Below are positions 4,676 through 13,719 of a stretch of 28,746 bases of DNA, in pieces. The notes under the pieces are model-generated. The model had not been told where the DNA came from. It was given only the letters and a program-made list of their open reading frames with translations, and searched no databases. Position 1 is the stretch's first letter; each line of letters starts with the position of its first letter. A program made the translations under genes and the position numbers. Source of the stretch: a virus; IMG/VR virus record IMGVR_UViG_3300005613_000321, positions 1-28,746 of that record. One strand, 5' to 3'.

Positions 4676-7408
4676 TTAGTTCTTATACTCAATCATTCCT
4701 TGGTAAACTGATATTGTATTGCCAGCTTTGGCGTTATCCCACTCCACCGTTACGGTTATATTTTCTGCTCCAGTTGTATCCACCGTTTCAATAGAAACCT
4801 CGCTATCGTTAAAGCCGTTTATATCTACGTGCTGATGAGTCGCAATACTACCAGTAGCCCCCACGCTTCTTACAGTCCACTCTCCCGTAATATGCCAAGG
4901 TTCATCTGATACATTGCCTATCGCTGGGTTAAAAGTAATTAAGGTAGTTCCACCGATTTTTATTCTTATGGTAATATCATCAGCAGCGGTAGCGTTGGTA
5001 ATCGAACCGCTGACTGTGCCCTTTAGGACATTACCCGCTTTCAGAGAATCGGCAGGGATTGTGCCTGTGAATATAGTTGTTTCGGTTGTTGTATTCGTTA
5101 CAGTAGTTGTTGAAGTTATTACATCACCTGTCCTGTCTATCGCCCGTTGTGTGTCTACATTTGTAACATACATTCTATCATTGTCAAATTCAAACGTACC
5201 TGCAACTGGTGATCCGAGAAGTGAGCCTGAATCAGTAATTGTAAGAGCGTGAGATAAATCAAACCTGCCTGTATCTTCGTAATACTGCAAATATCCCTGT
5301 GTTGTATCTCCGTAAAAACCTAAAGTATAATCTCCATCGGTTCCATCGCCTATAAAAACTGTTCCAGCAGTAGGTGTAATTTCCAGTTGTCCATCAGAGT
5401 TTGTATAGAAGTCTGTTTCATCTACCCCGTCTGTATGGGTGAGGCGGAGTTGAGTAGTAGTATCAAGAATTTCAAGGGTTGTTGCTGGAGTTGTTGTTCC
5501 TATGCCGACATATCCATCAGCAGCTATTCTCATTCTTTCAGTTCCAGTTAAAGTCGTATTGTTTGCAGCTGTATAGAACTTTAAAAGAGTCGCAGCATTT
5601 CCACTTGATGTTCCACCTCCATAGCTTACAACATTATTGACATCATTAACATAACCATACATAATGACGTAAGGCTCTTCTTGTATATCATAGTGGTAGC
5701 CGCCAATTCTCATAGATTTAGTAGTATCGTCTGTATAATTTGAGCCTCCCATTAAAGACCAGTTTCCCAATACGTCTAATTTTTGGGTTGGCGAAGTTGT
5801 TCCTATGCCGACATCACCACCTTTAGGTTGTAAAAGAAGAGGTCTGTTTAGCCAAGATGTTAAAGGTTCTAAACTTTGGATATATGAATATTCGTAAGCA
5901 TCACCAACGCCTAATAATAATGTTGTTTCTCCTGCTTGTGCTGGTCCGCTATCAATTCTTACACCTGCTTGTGATTGATAAGCTGTGTCTGATGTTGTAT
6001 CTGCCACAACATTGAATTTATTGTAAGGCACAGTTGCACCAACAACAACATTCCCACCATTAGGGTTTAAAAGTAAGGGATAGTTTGTCGCTAAGTTTGC
6101 GGCATCTGTTACTTGCAACCAAGCACCATTACCGCCATTAAGTCCTATATCTAATACCCCTGTTCCTGCACCAGTTCTAAATCTCTGCTTATGTCCTGCA
6201 CTTTGACTTGAACCGCTTGTGGCGGGATAGGCGTTCCCTGCGTTGTTTACTTCTAGTGTTGTTGCGGGAGTTGTTGTTCCTATACCGACTTTATCTGTAT
6301 ATCCTGATGCATTAACTACAAGGGTTGTGGTGTCTACGATTAAACTTCCAAGTGTTCCAAGCCCACTGAATGTCGCCGCTACTCCACCTGTAATTGAGCC
6401 ATCATCTATTGTAAGTGTGCCGTCGGTGAGAGAAGTCCCTGTTATCGCCCCTGCTCCAAGAGTGCCAGTGGTAGACAAATTATCATCATCAAAACTTATC
6501 GTTCCTGTTGAGTCGGAGATTACATTTCCGTTAAGATTAAGGGTATCTACATCAAGGTTGCCGAAAGTTCCGAGTCCGGTGGTGGTAAGGTTGCCTGAAG
6601 CGTCAATTGTCAAAGTTCCTGAATTTACATTAACTCCACCAGCGAGATATAAAATATCCGTACCTGCTTGATAGGTCATTCCCGTATCGCTGGCTATTAC
6701 GCCACCATTAGAGAATAGGACCTCAGCATTTGTTAAGCCTATATTTACATCATCTCCGAAGGTGGCTCCATAAGCAGATAAGTTTCCATTACTATCAATA
6801 TAAAAGACCTCTGCTGAGTCGCTGTCATATACAGAGAAATGACCTGTTCCGTCATTGTCGAATAGTTGATTTTTAATATTATAGGAGTTTATCCAAAGGT
6901 CAGCATTTAGTAATCCTGCACCTGCTGCCCCTACCTGTCTGGAATAAATACGAGAGCCGTAAGTAAAGTCATCACCAGTATTTACGCCATAGAATCCTAT
7001 ATATCCGAGATAATCATTGTTGCCTGTATCAGACATTGCCAATGCTGTATCAGTGTGTGATTTCTGAAGAAGAAGTCTTGAGTAGTCAGCATCTAGAGCT
7101 CCGTAAGTAGTTAGCCATAATTTTGCATCTTCGGTAGCTTTGTAAATATCGAGACTATTTGTTAGAGGGTCGTTTGAGGTGTCTAGTTTGAGATACGTTG
7201 TTGGAAGAGAACCGCCAACAAAATCTATTGAAACTGTACCGTCTGTATTGTCTGTAAGTGATGTGTTAGGGAAGATACCTTTCCATACTTGGACTGTAGG
7301 AGAACCATCTTCTTCTTCAAGAACTAAACCCCCAGCATTACTATGTTGAGGATAAACTTGTAAAGAAAAAGAAATTAAGAATAATAAAGTAAAAATTAGT
7401 TTTTTCAT
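4676..7408 (-). CDS. Tail fibre/spike-like protein with N-terminal signal peptide
   Basis: 910 residues. Residues 1-20 look like a Sec signal peptide (MKKLIFTLLFLISFSLQVYP). Next comes EEEDGSPTVQVWKG...TDGTVSID, a block common at the start of phage tail-fibre-like proteins. The middle is a long Gly/Thr/Asn-rich beta repeat region, including three VGIGTT-x-P-x-x-x-L(D/E) units at about residues 373, 532 and 633, which are typical of fibres and of bacterial surface proteins. The last 150 residues form a compact beta domain (SLKAGNVLKGTVSG...ISVYQGMIEYKN) that may be the receptor-binding head. No endosialidase-type chaperone domain is seen. A signal peptide on a tail fibre is odd; it may instead be a hydrophobic trimerisation or anchoring segment. 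It overlaps the upstream gene by four bases. Confidence 0.75.
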   Translation of the reverse strand: MKKLIFTLLFLISFSLQVYPQHSNAGGLVLEEEDGSPTVQVWKGIFPNTSLTDNTDGTVSIDFVGGSLPTTYLKLDTSNDPLTNSLDIYKATEDAKLWLTTYGALDADYSRLLLQKSHTDTALAMSDTGNNDYLGYIGFYGVNTGDDFTYGSRIYSRQVGAAGAGLLNADLWINSYNIKNQLFDNDGTGHFSVYDSDSAEVFYIDSNGNLSAYGATFGDDVNIGLTNAEVLFSNGGVIASDTGMTYQAGTDILYLAGGVNVNSGTLTIDASGNLTTTGLGTFGNLDVDTLNLNGNVISDSTGTISFDDDNLSTTGTLGAGAITGTSLTDGTLTIDDGSITGGVAATFSGLGTLGSLIVDTTTLVVNASGYTDKVGIGTTTPATTLEVNNAGNAYPATSGSSQSAGHKQRFRTGAGTGVLDIGLNGGNGAWLQVTDAANLATNYPLLLNPNGGNVVVGATVPYNKFNVVADTTSDTAYQSQAGVRIDSGPAQAGETTLLLGVGDAYEYSYIQSLEPLTSWLNRPLLLQPKGGDVGIGTTSPTQKLDVLGNWSLMGGSNYTDDTTKSMRIGGYHYDIQEEPYVIMYGYVNDVNNVVSYGGGTSSGNAATLLKFYTAANNTTLTGTERMRIAADGYVGIGTTTPATTLEILDTTTQLRLTHTDGVDETDFYTNSDGQLEITPTAGTVFIGDGTDGDYTLGFYGDTTQGYLQYYEDTGRFDLSHALTITDSGSLLGSPVAGTFEFDNDRMYVTNVDTQRAIDRTGDVITSTTTVTNTTTETTIFTGTIPADSLKAGNVLKGTVSGSITNATAADDITIRIKIGGTTLITFNPAIGNVSDEPWHITGEWTVRSVGATGSIATHQHVDINGFNDSEVSIETVDTTGAENITVTVEWDNAKAGNTISVYQGMIEYKN

Positions 7409-7722
7409 CTTTCGTAACTAACCTTGATAACACCACTTATTGCACCTGTTCTGATTGCTTTAAAATTATTAAGATTATGCCAGCCTTCTATTATTAAATA
7501 ATTAACTACAGGATTGAGAATATGTCCTTCTGTATCTGTTGGGTCTGTTCCGTCATAACGATAACGAAGTTGTGCTGTTTCTATAGTAAGAAAAGCTCTT
7601 TTGGGTTTAATGGTAGTATTTAATATAGAAGCAGTCAAACCTATAGCGGTATCAGTTACAGTTATTGATTCATAATTGTAAGCTTTGTATTTACCGACAA
7701 CAGCTAGACGTTGGTCTATCAT
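7405..7722 (-). CDS. Small beta-sandwich virion protein, 105 aa
   Basis: 105 residues with alternating strands and the pattern KRAFLTIETAQLRYRYDG, DTEGHILNPV, YLIIEGWHNLNNFKAIRTG, VIKVSYER. This matches a class of small phage structural proteins of about 100-150 residues found near tail genes. There is no signal peptide. It is coupled by four-base overlaps to both the ejection-type protein upstream and the tail fibre downstream, so a fibre-base or decoration role is plausible. It resembles in layout, not obviously in sequence, the two exported beta proteins after the capsid gene. Confidence 0.55.
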   Translation of the reverse strand: MIDQRLAVVGKYKAYNYESITVTDTAIGLTASILNTTIKPKRAFLTIETAQLRYRYDGTDPTDTEGHILNPVVNYLIIEGWHNLNNFKAIRTGAISGVIKVSYER

Positions 7723-10700
7723 TCGTCAATCACCTTTTCCTTTTTCTTAAAAATATCTTCTATCTTTTTATCTCTAAAATCTTCTTTTAATAAGGGATTA
7801 TTTATAATTCTGTAAAATTCTTTATTTAATGCGTCTATTCTTTTTTTCTTATCCCATGTCTTAAATTGTTCAGCTTCATCAACATCTAAAGGATTTATTT
7901 TGATACCCAATATTGAATCTAAGATAGCAGGTATAGCTTCTCTTGTTCTTTCAGGAGCGAATTTCTCAGGTTCTTGCATAATCCCAGCTCGTATCTTTTC
8001 GTATGAATATCCTCCTGGGGCTAAACTTGGGGCTAATTGTCTATATATATACTCTGCGATAGCTTTAGAAGCTTCTACTTTGGTAGCTTCAGGAGGTATA
8101 ATCTCTTTTCCTTTAAAATCAGTATTCTTAATAATGTCAGATACAATATTAAAAGCAGGACTACTTACAAATCCAGCTAGTCCTCTTTCAGCCATTTCAG
8201 GTGCTTGTCCCACTGGTAGAATATACTCAAGATTAAGCCATTGAGTTCTGTTATATTTATCTTTCCAGGGTAACAATAGATTTGTAGGCATACCACCAAT
8301 ATCTTTTAATATCCACTTAGGTAACAACTTTTTCTGTCTTGAATATTCAACTGGACTCATTCCTTGATATTTACGAGAAGTTTCATTTATTGAATCAAAA
8401 AGAGCTTTATATTTATATACAGCCAAAGGACGATTAACTATAGCTTCTCCTATTCTTGGGATAGCTTTATAGGTAAATGTAATAAATGGAGCACCAATCG
8501 GTAATTTTCTTACCCAATCAATTATCTTAGGAACTTTATTATAATCAAAAAGCCACTTTTGGGCTTCTTGAGAGGCTAGTTTGCTGTTACCTGTTTTCTC
8601 TAAAACATCCATATATTTAACCATTTTAGAAACTTGCTCCATTCCTTGATATAATTCTCCAGGTTTCTTAAATGGTGTTGAAGCTATTTTCATAAATTTT
8701 TGTAAATTATTTTCTTGAGAATTTATATAAATACTTTTTAATTTCTGCATTGTTTCTGTTCCTACAAACTCACTACCAATAGCTCCATCTTTTAATGCTT
8801 GTTGATACATTTTTCCTTTAGACATATACTCTTTAAAGACTCTAGGAAATAATTGTGCTTGACGTAAATGATTAGTTCCACTTAAATCAAGAAGCATAGT
8901 ATTAGAAATAAGGTTCCTTGTTTGAGCGGCAGGGTTTAAAACTACCTTTCCATATTTCCAAGCACTCAAAGCTTTAAGATATAATCCTCTTGATTGTTCT
9001 CCAATTTTAGTGATAGCATTTATATCATCAGCTATCTCAGGAATTACCCATTTACCTTTTAACGCTCCTACCGAAGCACTATCGGGCATTTTGATAAGAT
9101 TTCCAGAGATATTACTATTAGCCACCCATTCAGGGTTTTGAGCAACTTTGCTAAATAATTTATTATTAGCCATAGATGATGATATTTCCTTAACTTCTAT
9201 CGCTGCAGGTAAAGCAGGTTCTTTGATAACATTCATTGCCCGCAATGCTTCTTCACTTAATTCTTTTCTATGCTTTAACCCATTAAGTCTTAAACGCATA
9301 TCTTTAAATAGATTAAACCCAGTCTTTTGAGGTTTAAGTTTAGAAGGATACATTCTTGCCATATAGCTACCTATATTTTCTTCTATAACTTTTTTAGCTT
9401 GTTTTTTAGGTATCCCGCTATTAGCAAGTTCAGTTGACCATTTATCCATAATAGCCCTACCGCTGTCTGATATTGATTTTAGTTCTTGATATTTAGGATG
9501 AGCGACAATTTTATCTACAAAGGTCTTATCGAATATTTCATAGTTAGACCTAACATTGAGATGTATAGTTTTAATTTCTTCTTGCAACTGTCGAGATAAG
9601 TTTTTTCTTTGGTTTAGTAATTCTTTTCTTGTTAAATTTACAAATTTATTAGTTGTAGGCAATTTTGATACTTGTCTTATCCCTCTTGCAACACCTTCTC
9701 CTTCTTTTAATAATTCTGCTGGTATTGGAGTGGTTGTAGGTGGAATAGGGGAAACTGGTTCAGCTTCCAAACCTATTTTAAATCTTGGTTTTTTAAATGG
9801 TTTGCCTTTTTTTGTTAGCTTTTCAATTTTTTCAATTCCTGATACTTTTTCAATGAAACCTGTACCAGTTCTAAATTCTTTGCCAACCATTCCTTTAGCA
9901 AGAAGTTCTTTATTTCTTAAACTTTTATTAACTAATTCTAATTTATTTTGTATAGATTGAACCTTAGGACTAAAAGCTGTTTCTACCTCGATATTTTTTG
10001 CTATTCTCGCACTTTGTTTTGGAGTTAAAGTTAAAAAAGACTTTTTACCAGTTTCACTAATTTCTTTTCTAAATATTCTTCCAACATATTTTTGTTCCTC
10101 ACGGGATAGTAATTTACCTGTAGGCTTTTTAGTTAATATATCAGCAACTTTTTGGGCTTCTCTACCACCAGCTAATTTCTCCAGTTTTGCTTCATCAGCT
10201 AATATCTGATAAGCTTTTGGTTGCCCTTTACCTACAGTTAGATTCTTTTCTAAAAACTTTTTGACTGGTAACAATCCTTTTTTTATAACTTTTGGGGTTT
10301 TCTTTGCAATAAATTTGCTTACAGGTTTTGCTATCGGTTTAGCAAGTTTTGAAACCCCTGCAAAAAGACCTACAGTAGAAGGCTTATAGGCTCTAGTTAC
10401 TTCTGCAAGCATTTGACGAGGAATAAATTTTAACGCTCCCTCAAGACCTTCCTCAGCTTTTTTAGGTTCTATCAATCCTGCTAATTTTTCTACCTGTTTA
10501 TCTAATTCCCCAATAGGGCTTTTCCTAAATTCTTCTTTAGTAAGCTCAATGATATTTTTAAAAGAAGGCTTAACTGTTAATTCTTCTTCTGGTTTGTCTA
10601 TAAAGAAATGTTTTTGAATTGTCAATTTATTCTGAGGAGATAAACTTTTCCATTTGTCACTTTGAGTAATATTGTATTTAAAAAACTCACTTTTTGTTTT

Positions 10701-10766
10701 TCGCTTTTCACTTAAGGGAAGTTTTTTATATTCTTCGTCTTGAATTGTTTCACGCCAAACAGCCAT
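7719..10766 (-). CDS. Large internal virion (DNA-ejection) protein, polyvalent-protein-like
   Basis: 1015 residues, basic and largely helical, with a Lys/Pro-rich N-terminal third (LAKPIAKPVSKFIAKKTPKV around 141-160). The C-terminal half has NPAAQTRNLISN (611-622), KPGELYQGMEQVSK (701-714), WLFDYNKVP (738-746) and APFITF (759-764). These match a helical region seen in phage polyvalent proteins and large internal virion proteins thought to be ejected with DNA. No lysozyme or polymerase motif was found. It lies between a 150-residue protein and small tail proteins, in the place ejection proteins occupy in short-tailed phages. No good ribosome binding site precedes the ATG, four codons after the preceding stop. 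The role is inferred from context and pattern. Confidence 0.6.
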   Translation of the reverse strand: MAVWRETIQDEEYKKLPLSEKRKTKSEFFKYNITQSDKWKSLSPQNKLTIQKHFFIDKPEEELTVKPSFKNIIELTKEEFRKSPIGELDKQVEKLAGLIEPKKAEEGLEGALKFIPRQMLAEVTRAYKPSTVGLFAGVSKLAKPIAKPVSKFIAKKTPKVIKKGLLPVKKFLEKNLTVGKGQPKAYQILADEAKLEKLAGGREAQKVADILTKKPTGKLLSREEQKYVGRIFRKEISETGKKSFLTLTPKQSARIAKNIEVETAFSPKVQSIQNKLELVNKSLRNKELLAKGMVGKEFRTGTGFIEKVSGIEKIEKLTKKGKPFKKPRFKIGLEAEPVSPIPPTTTPIPAELLKEGEGVARGIRQVSKLPTTNKFVNLTRKELLNQRKNLSRQLQEEIKTIHLNVRSNYEIFDKTFVDKIVAHPKYQELKSISDSGRAIMDKWSTELANSGIPKKQAKKVIEENIGSYMARMYPSKLKPQKTGFNLFKDMRLRLNGLKHRKELSEEALRAMNVIKEPALPAAIEVKEISSSMANNKLFSKVAQNPEWVANSNISGNLIKMPDSASVGALKGKWVIPEIADDINAITKIGEQSRGLYLKALSAWKYGKVVLNPAAQTRNLISNTMLLDLSGTNHLRQAQLFPRVFKEYMSKGKMYQQALKDGAIGSEFVGTETMQKLKSIYINSQENNLQKFMKIASTPFKKPGELYQGMEQVSKMVKYMDVLEKTGNSKLASQEAQKWLFDYNKVPKIIDWVRKLPIGAPFITFTYKAIPRIGEAIVNRPLAVYKYKALFDSINETSRKYQGMSPVEYSRQKKLLPKWILKDIGGMPTNLLLPWKDKYNRTQWLNLEYILPVGQAPEMAERGLAGFVSSPAFNIVSDIIKNTDFKGKEIIPPEATKVEASKAIAEYIYRQLAPSLAPGGYSYEKIRAGIMQEPEKFAPERTREAIPAILDSILGIKINPLDVDEAEQFKTWDKKKRIDALNKEFYRIINNPLLKEDFRDKKIEDIFKKKEKVIDE

Positions 10767-10769
10767 AAT

Positions 10770-11222
10770 CTACCAATTAGTATCCATAATATTACTCTGT
10801 GTAATAGACTCTGTTTTCTTTTTTTTAGGAGGTGAAAAAGGTGTTACTTTACTTAAAACACCTTCACCTAATTCTTTAGTTACAACACTCTCAGCCTCTT
10901 TATACAAATTAGGATAAGTTCTTTTAACTTCTCTTGCTTTCATTGGGTCAGAAAGTATTCCTAAAGCACCAGAAAGAGTTAGCCCCTTCTGTGGCTCTTT
11001 AGGTTGGAATACTGAACCTTTCGGTCTAAAAGAAATGATAGTTCCTTCTCTATCTACTATTGCTTGGAGTAATTCTTCAGAACCGGTTTCTCTCTCTGAA
11101 CGTAATCGGTCAGCTACACCTTTAATGAGGCTTCCTAGTTGTCCCATTCTTCCACCACCAGTATCTTTCCCAACCTGATAGCCTTGGGTAAGACCTTCTC
11201 GTACCCCTCTCCAATCTGCCAT
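10770..11222 (-). CDS. Hypothetical virion-associated protein, 150 aa
   Basis: 150 residues. The N-terminus is Gly-rich (QVGKDTGGGRMGQLGSLIKG, about 16-35), followed by a helical middle and a Lys/Pro-rich tail (TPFSPPKKKKTES). AAGGAGATAATC precedes the ATG. It lies between two long ejection-type proteins, so a third, small internal virion component is the best guess. No family recognised. Confidence 0.5.
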   Translation of the reverse strand: MADWRGVREGLTQGYQVGKDTGGGRMGQLGSLIKGVADRLRSERETGSEELLQAIVDREGTIISFRPKGSVFQPKEPQKGLTLSGALGILSDPMKAREVKRTYPNLYKEAESVVTKELGEGVLSKVTPFSPPKKKKTESITQSNIMDTNW

Positions 11223-11248
11223 GATTATCTCCTTATGTTTTAACTTTT

Positions 11249-12727
11249 TTAACCTAAGTTTATATTTACTCCTCCATCTTGTTTAACTCCAGTTCCTCTC
11301 ATTAAAAGTTCAACACCAAGAGTTCCTAAAGATTCTCTGATAGCTTGAATGTCAGCAGCTTGAGCACCATAAACCATAGCTGCGGTTTGAACATCTAATC
11401 CTGTAAGACCTACAAGATCATCCATAACCTGTTTATCTACACCTAAAGAATCTTGAATAGCTTGATACTGTGCTGTTCGAGCTAATTCAAATCTTCTTTG
11501 TTCTGTTTCTGAAAATAAAGCACTTTCAGTTCTAGCTAATTGTTCTTGTAGTTTTGCTTTTTCTGCTAAATGTTCACCTGAGCCATAAGTTCCTGCTAAG
11601 TTATAATTAGCATCTATTTGCCTTGCTGCTTGTTCGTAAGACTCTCTTGTTCTTCTTAAAGCAGCGTTATAATATTCATCATTAGCAGTAGGATAAAGCT
11701 CAGAAGGCTTAGAAGCCAATATCTCTGACAAAGAAGTTCTTGCTTGTTGTCCTAAAGGAGAAAGAGCTTCACCTTGCGTTAATTTACTTTGTAAATCTGA
11801 AACATATGATGGCATTTCAAATTGAGGAGTTTTAGGAAGTAAAGAAGCACCCATACTTGCTGCTCCTAAAATGTTAGTTGGACTTTTTATAAACTCTCCA
11901 GCTTTTTCACCAATACCTTTTATCAAAGAAGGTGTTCCTGTACTAACTCCACCTGCTCCTGTGCTTGCTGCGGGAGCTGTAGAAGCTGTTGGAGAAGAAA
12001 GTACTTGAGAAGCAAAAGGATTTCTTGTCGCTTGGCTTACACCACTTGTTCCTGCTTTTAATGCTGATGTTGCTGCTGCTGAACCAATAAGATTTTGAGG
12101 AACTTGTGACAAATTAGAATAACCCATAGCTGATTGTGCTGCTGTTACTGGGCCTTGTAATGGACTTGCTGACAATAATTTTTGTGCTCCGCTTGTTCCA
12201 GTCAAAGTTGATTGCAAACCACTCAATGTTTGACCAAGTATGCCTCCACCTGCTGCTTTTGATGCTGCAACTCCCGCTTTTGCTGCCGGAGCCGCCATCA
12301 TTCCACCTATACCAGCACCAGCTGTTCCTAATAAAGTTTGTCCTAAAGTTTGTCTGCCTTTTGACTGCTCATAAAGTCCATGACCTAATTGCATAGCTGC
12401 GGCTACAGGCGGAGCGAAAGGAGCTACAATAGCACTTACTACATTTCTTATTATCTGACCGCTTTTTTTCCATCTTATATTCTGCTCATCTTCGTGGTCT
12501 GAATGCTTAGCTAAAAGCTCTGTAGCTTCGTGCATTATGGTTTCATCATCCCATTCTTTTACACCAGTTCTTTTGACATAACATTCCTTAGTCTTAGGAT
12601 TGGCAAAGCCTAAGCCTTGTTCTAAGTCCTCTTTCTTAACTTCCGGGATATACTTATGCAATCCATTAAATTCATCTTCATCTAAAATAAAAATCTTATA
12701 AGTTGGTTTTGCTTTCAATTTTTCCAT
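11249..12727 (-). CDS. Ejection-type virion protein with N-terminal zinc-peptidase-like motif
   Basis: 492 residues in three parts. Residues 1-90 are a small soluble domain with MHEATELLAKHSDHEDE (H66, E67, E70, H75, H78, E79), an HExxE arrangement plus further His/Glu that looks metal-binding and peptidase-like. Residues about 90-300 are rich in Ala, Gly, Ser and Thr with hydrophobic helices (IVAPFAPPVAAAM; GTAGAGIGGMMAAP), as in membrane-inserting ejection proteins. Residues about 340-470 form a helical coiled coil (RTRESYEQAARQIDANYN...). AGGAGGAGAAA precedes the ATG. The order of adaptor, tail, then this gene suits a DNA-ejection channel component. Peptidase activity is an inference, since the second His ligand of a classic HExxH site is absent. 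Confidence 0.6.
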   Translation of the reverse strand: MEKLKAKPTYKIFILDEDEFNGLHKYIPEVKKEDLEQGLGFANPKTKECYVKRTGVKEWDDETIMHEATELLAKHSDHEDEQNIRWKKSGQIIRNVVSAIVAPFAPPVAAAMQLGHGLYEQSKGRQTLGQTLLGTAGAGIGGMMAAPAAKAGVAASKAAGGGILGQTLSGLQSTLTGTSGAQKLLSASPLQGPVTAAQSAMGYSNLSQVPQNLIGSAAATSALKAGTSGVSQATRNPFASQVLSSPTASTAPAASTGAGGVSTGTPSLIKGIGEKAGEFIKSPTNILGAASMGASLLPKTPQFEMPSYVSDLQSKLTQGEALSPLGQQARTSLSEILASKPSELYPTANDEYYNAALRRTRESYEQAARQIDANYNLAGTYGSGEHLAEKAKLQEQLARTESALFSETEQRRFELARTAQYQAIQDSLGVDKQVMDDLVGLTGLDVQTAAMVYGAQAADIQAIRESLGTLGVELLMRGTGVKQDGGVNINLG

Positions 12728-12736
12728 TTTCTCCTC

Positions 12737-13111
12737 CTATTTTTTTATGTTTTTGGCTGTTTCACTTTGAATTCTCCTTGAATATGTTTTTACTCCTTTA
12801 GATTTTCTGTCCCACCTTCTCCAGCAGATAGTTTCTACTAAAGGAAATTCATTCTTTATAAAATTCTTAAAATCTCTCCATACTCTATAAGACATTTTAG
12901 GATTAACTGATTTTTTATCAGTAAATAATTGAGCAATATAAAGAATTTTGCCTTGTGAGTCATCTGGTAAAGGTACATAAGGGTCAGAATTTACATATTT
13001 ATCTATATTATTAGTAATATAAAAAGTAATAAACCCTTTCATTAGGGAGCCTGAATAGATAGGCATAAAACGTTTTCTTTTAAGCATTGTTCTATAATAA
13101 AAATCGTTCAT
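12737..13111 (-). CDS. Hypothetical protein, possibly GNAT-like, 124 aa
   Basis: 124 residues. The order of a strand (KGFITFYITN), a strand followed by a loop (KILYIAQLFTDKKS), a helix (VWRDFKNFIKNEFP) and a strand (ETICWRRWDRKSKG) resembles compact GNAT-like proteins found beside tail genes in some phages. The acetyl-CoA P-loop (Q/RxxGxG/A) is not evident, so activity is doubtful. Basic ends. Its start overlaps the end of the fibre-like gene by four bases (ATGA). Confidence 0.4.
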   Translation of the reverse strand: MNDFYYRTMLKRKRFMPIYSGSLMKGFITFYITNNIDKYVNSDPYVPLPDDSQGKILYIAQLFTDKKSVNPKMSYRVWRDFKNFIKNEFPLVETICWRRWDRKSKGVKTYSRRIQSETAKNIKK

Positions 13112-13656
13112 AACATTTTCTCTAATACAATTGATAAATCATACTCAGGAGCTCCTGCTTCTCCGGCTACTGTAGTTGCGTAAGTTATTACCGCTGCTTC
13201 TGAACTAATAAATACACTACCTGTTCCACCATTACCTTTACCTGTTAGGTCTACTTGTGCAGCAGGGGTTGAGCTTTGAGCTTGAGTAATATCAGTCCAA
13301 GCAATTGTAGTATCTAAGGTTCCTCCAGTTCCAGCTTTAGAACATAATTGATATACTGAAGCCCTATACAATCCTGCTGCCGGAACTGTGTACATTGTTG
13401 TAGCCCCAATGCTTGCGGTCTGTCCAGTTAAGGTAACAATATCTACTATTGAAGTTGAGCCTAGACCTGAAGCGTTCCATTCAATGTATTGCCAAGTAGA
13501 ATTAATGCCATCATACCAATACAATCTTCTTACGGTTCCTGAAATATAAAGTAACTGTTCCCCACTCTCACCTGTCCAATCGGGTGCAGAAGTAACTACT
13601 CTCATTTGATAACGCCCTAAACTCAAAATATTACGGACTTCATTTACAAAATCCAT
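13108..13656 (-). CDS. Fibre/appendage-like virion protein, about 182-200 aa
   Basis: 182 residues from the ATG at 13656. A short N-terminal helix (VNEVRNILSLGRYQ) is followed by a small domain (WTGESGEQLLYISGTVRRLY, 27-46) and a Gly/Thr/Ala-rich beta domain (ATTMYTVPAAGLYRASVYQL ... YDLSIVLEKML) of the C1q/TNF-like jelly-roll pattern used in phage fibres. A receptor-binding or fibre-linker role fits. The ATG lacks a good ribosome binding site; the frame is open upstream to an ATT at 13710 preceded by AAGGGGGAAAC, so the true protein may be 18 residues longer. Confidence 0.55.
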   Translation of the reverse strand: MDFVNEVRNILSLGRYQMRVVTSAPDWTGESGEQLLYISGTVRRLYWYDGINSTWQYIEWNASGLGSTSIVDIVTLTGQTASIGATTMYTVPAAGLYRASVYQLCSKAGTGGTLDTTIAWTDITQAQSSTPAAQVDLTGKGNGGTGSVFISSEAAVITYATTVAGEAGAPEYDLSIVLEKML

Positions 13657-13719
13657 AAAATCAGTTTCTTGCCTTAACTTATTACTAAATTCAAAATCTT
13701 GTACTTTAATGTTTCCCCC

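Noticed and set aside
5470-6290. Direct DNA repeats around the VGIGTT units as a mobile or variable cassette
   Set aside because: The repeats are in frame and match a known fibre protein repeat; no reverse transcriptase or template-repeat pair for diversity generation was seen in the window.
6243-6671. Plus-strand open frame of 142 codons
   Set aside because: It is the complement of the Thr/Val/Gly-rich tail fibre repeats; composition is artefactual (Val/Pro/Ser runs) and there is no ribosome binding site. The same holds for other plus-strand frames such as 4914-5252, 1547-1861, 12136-12396 and 28271-28576.
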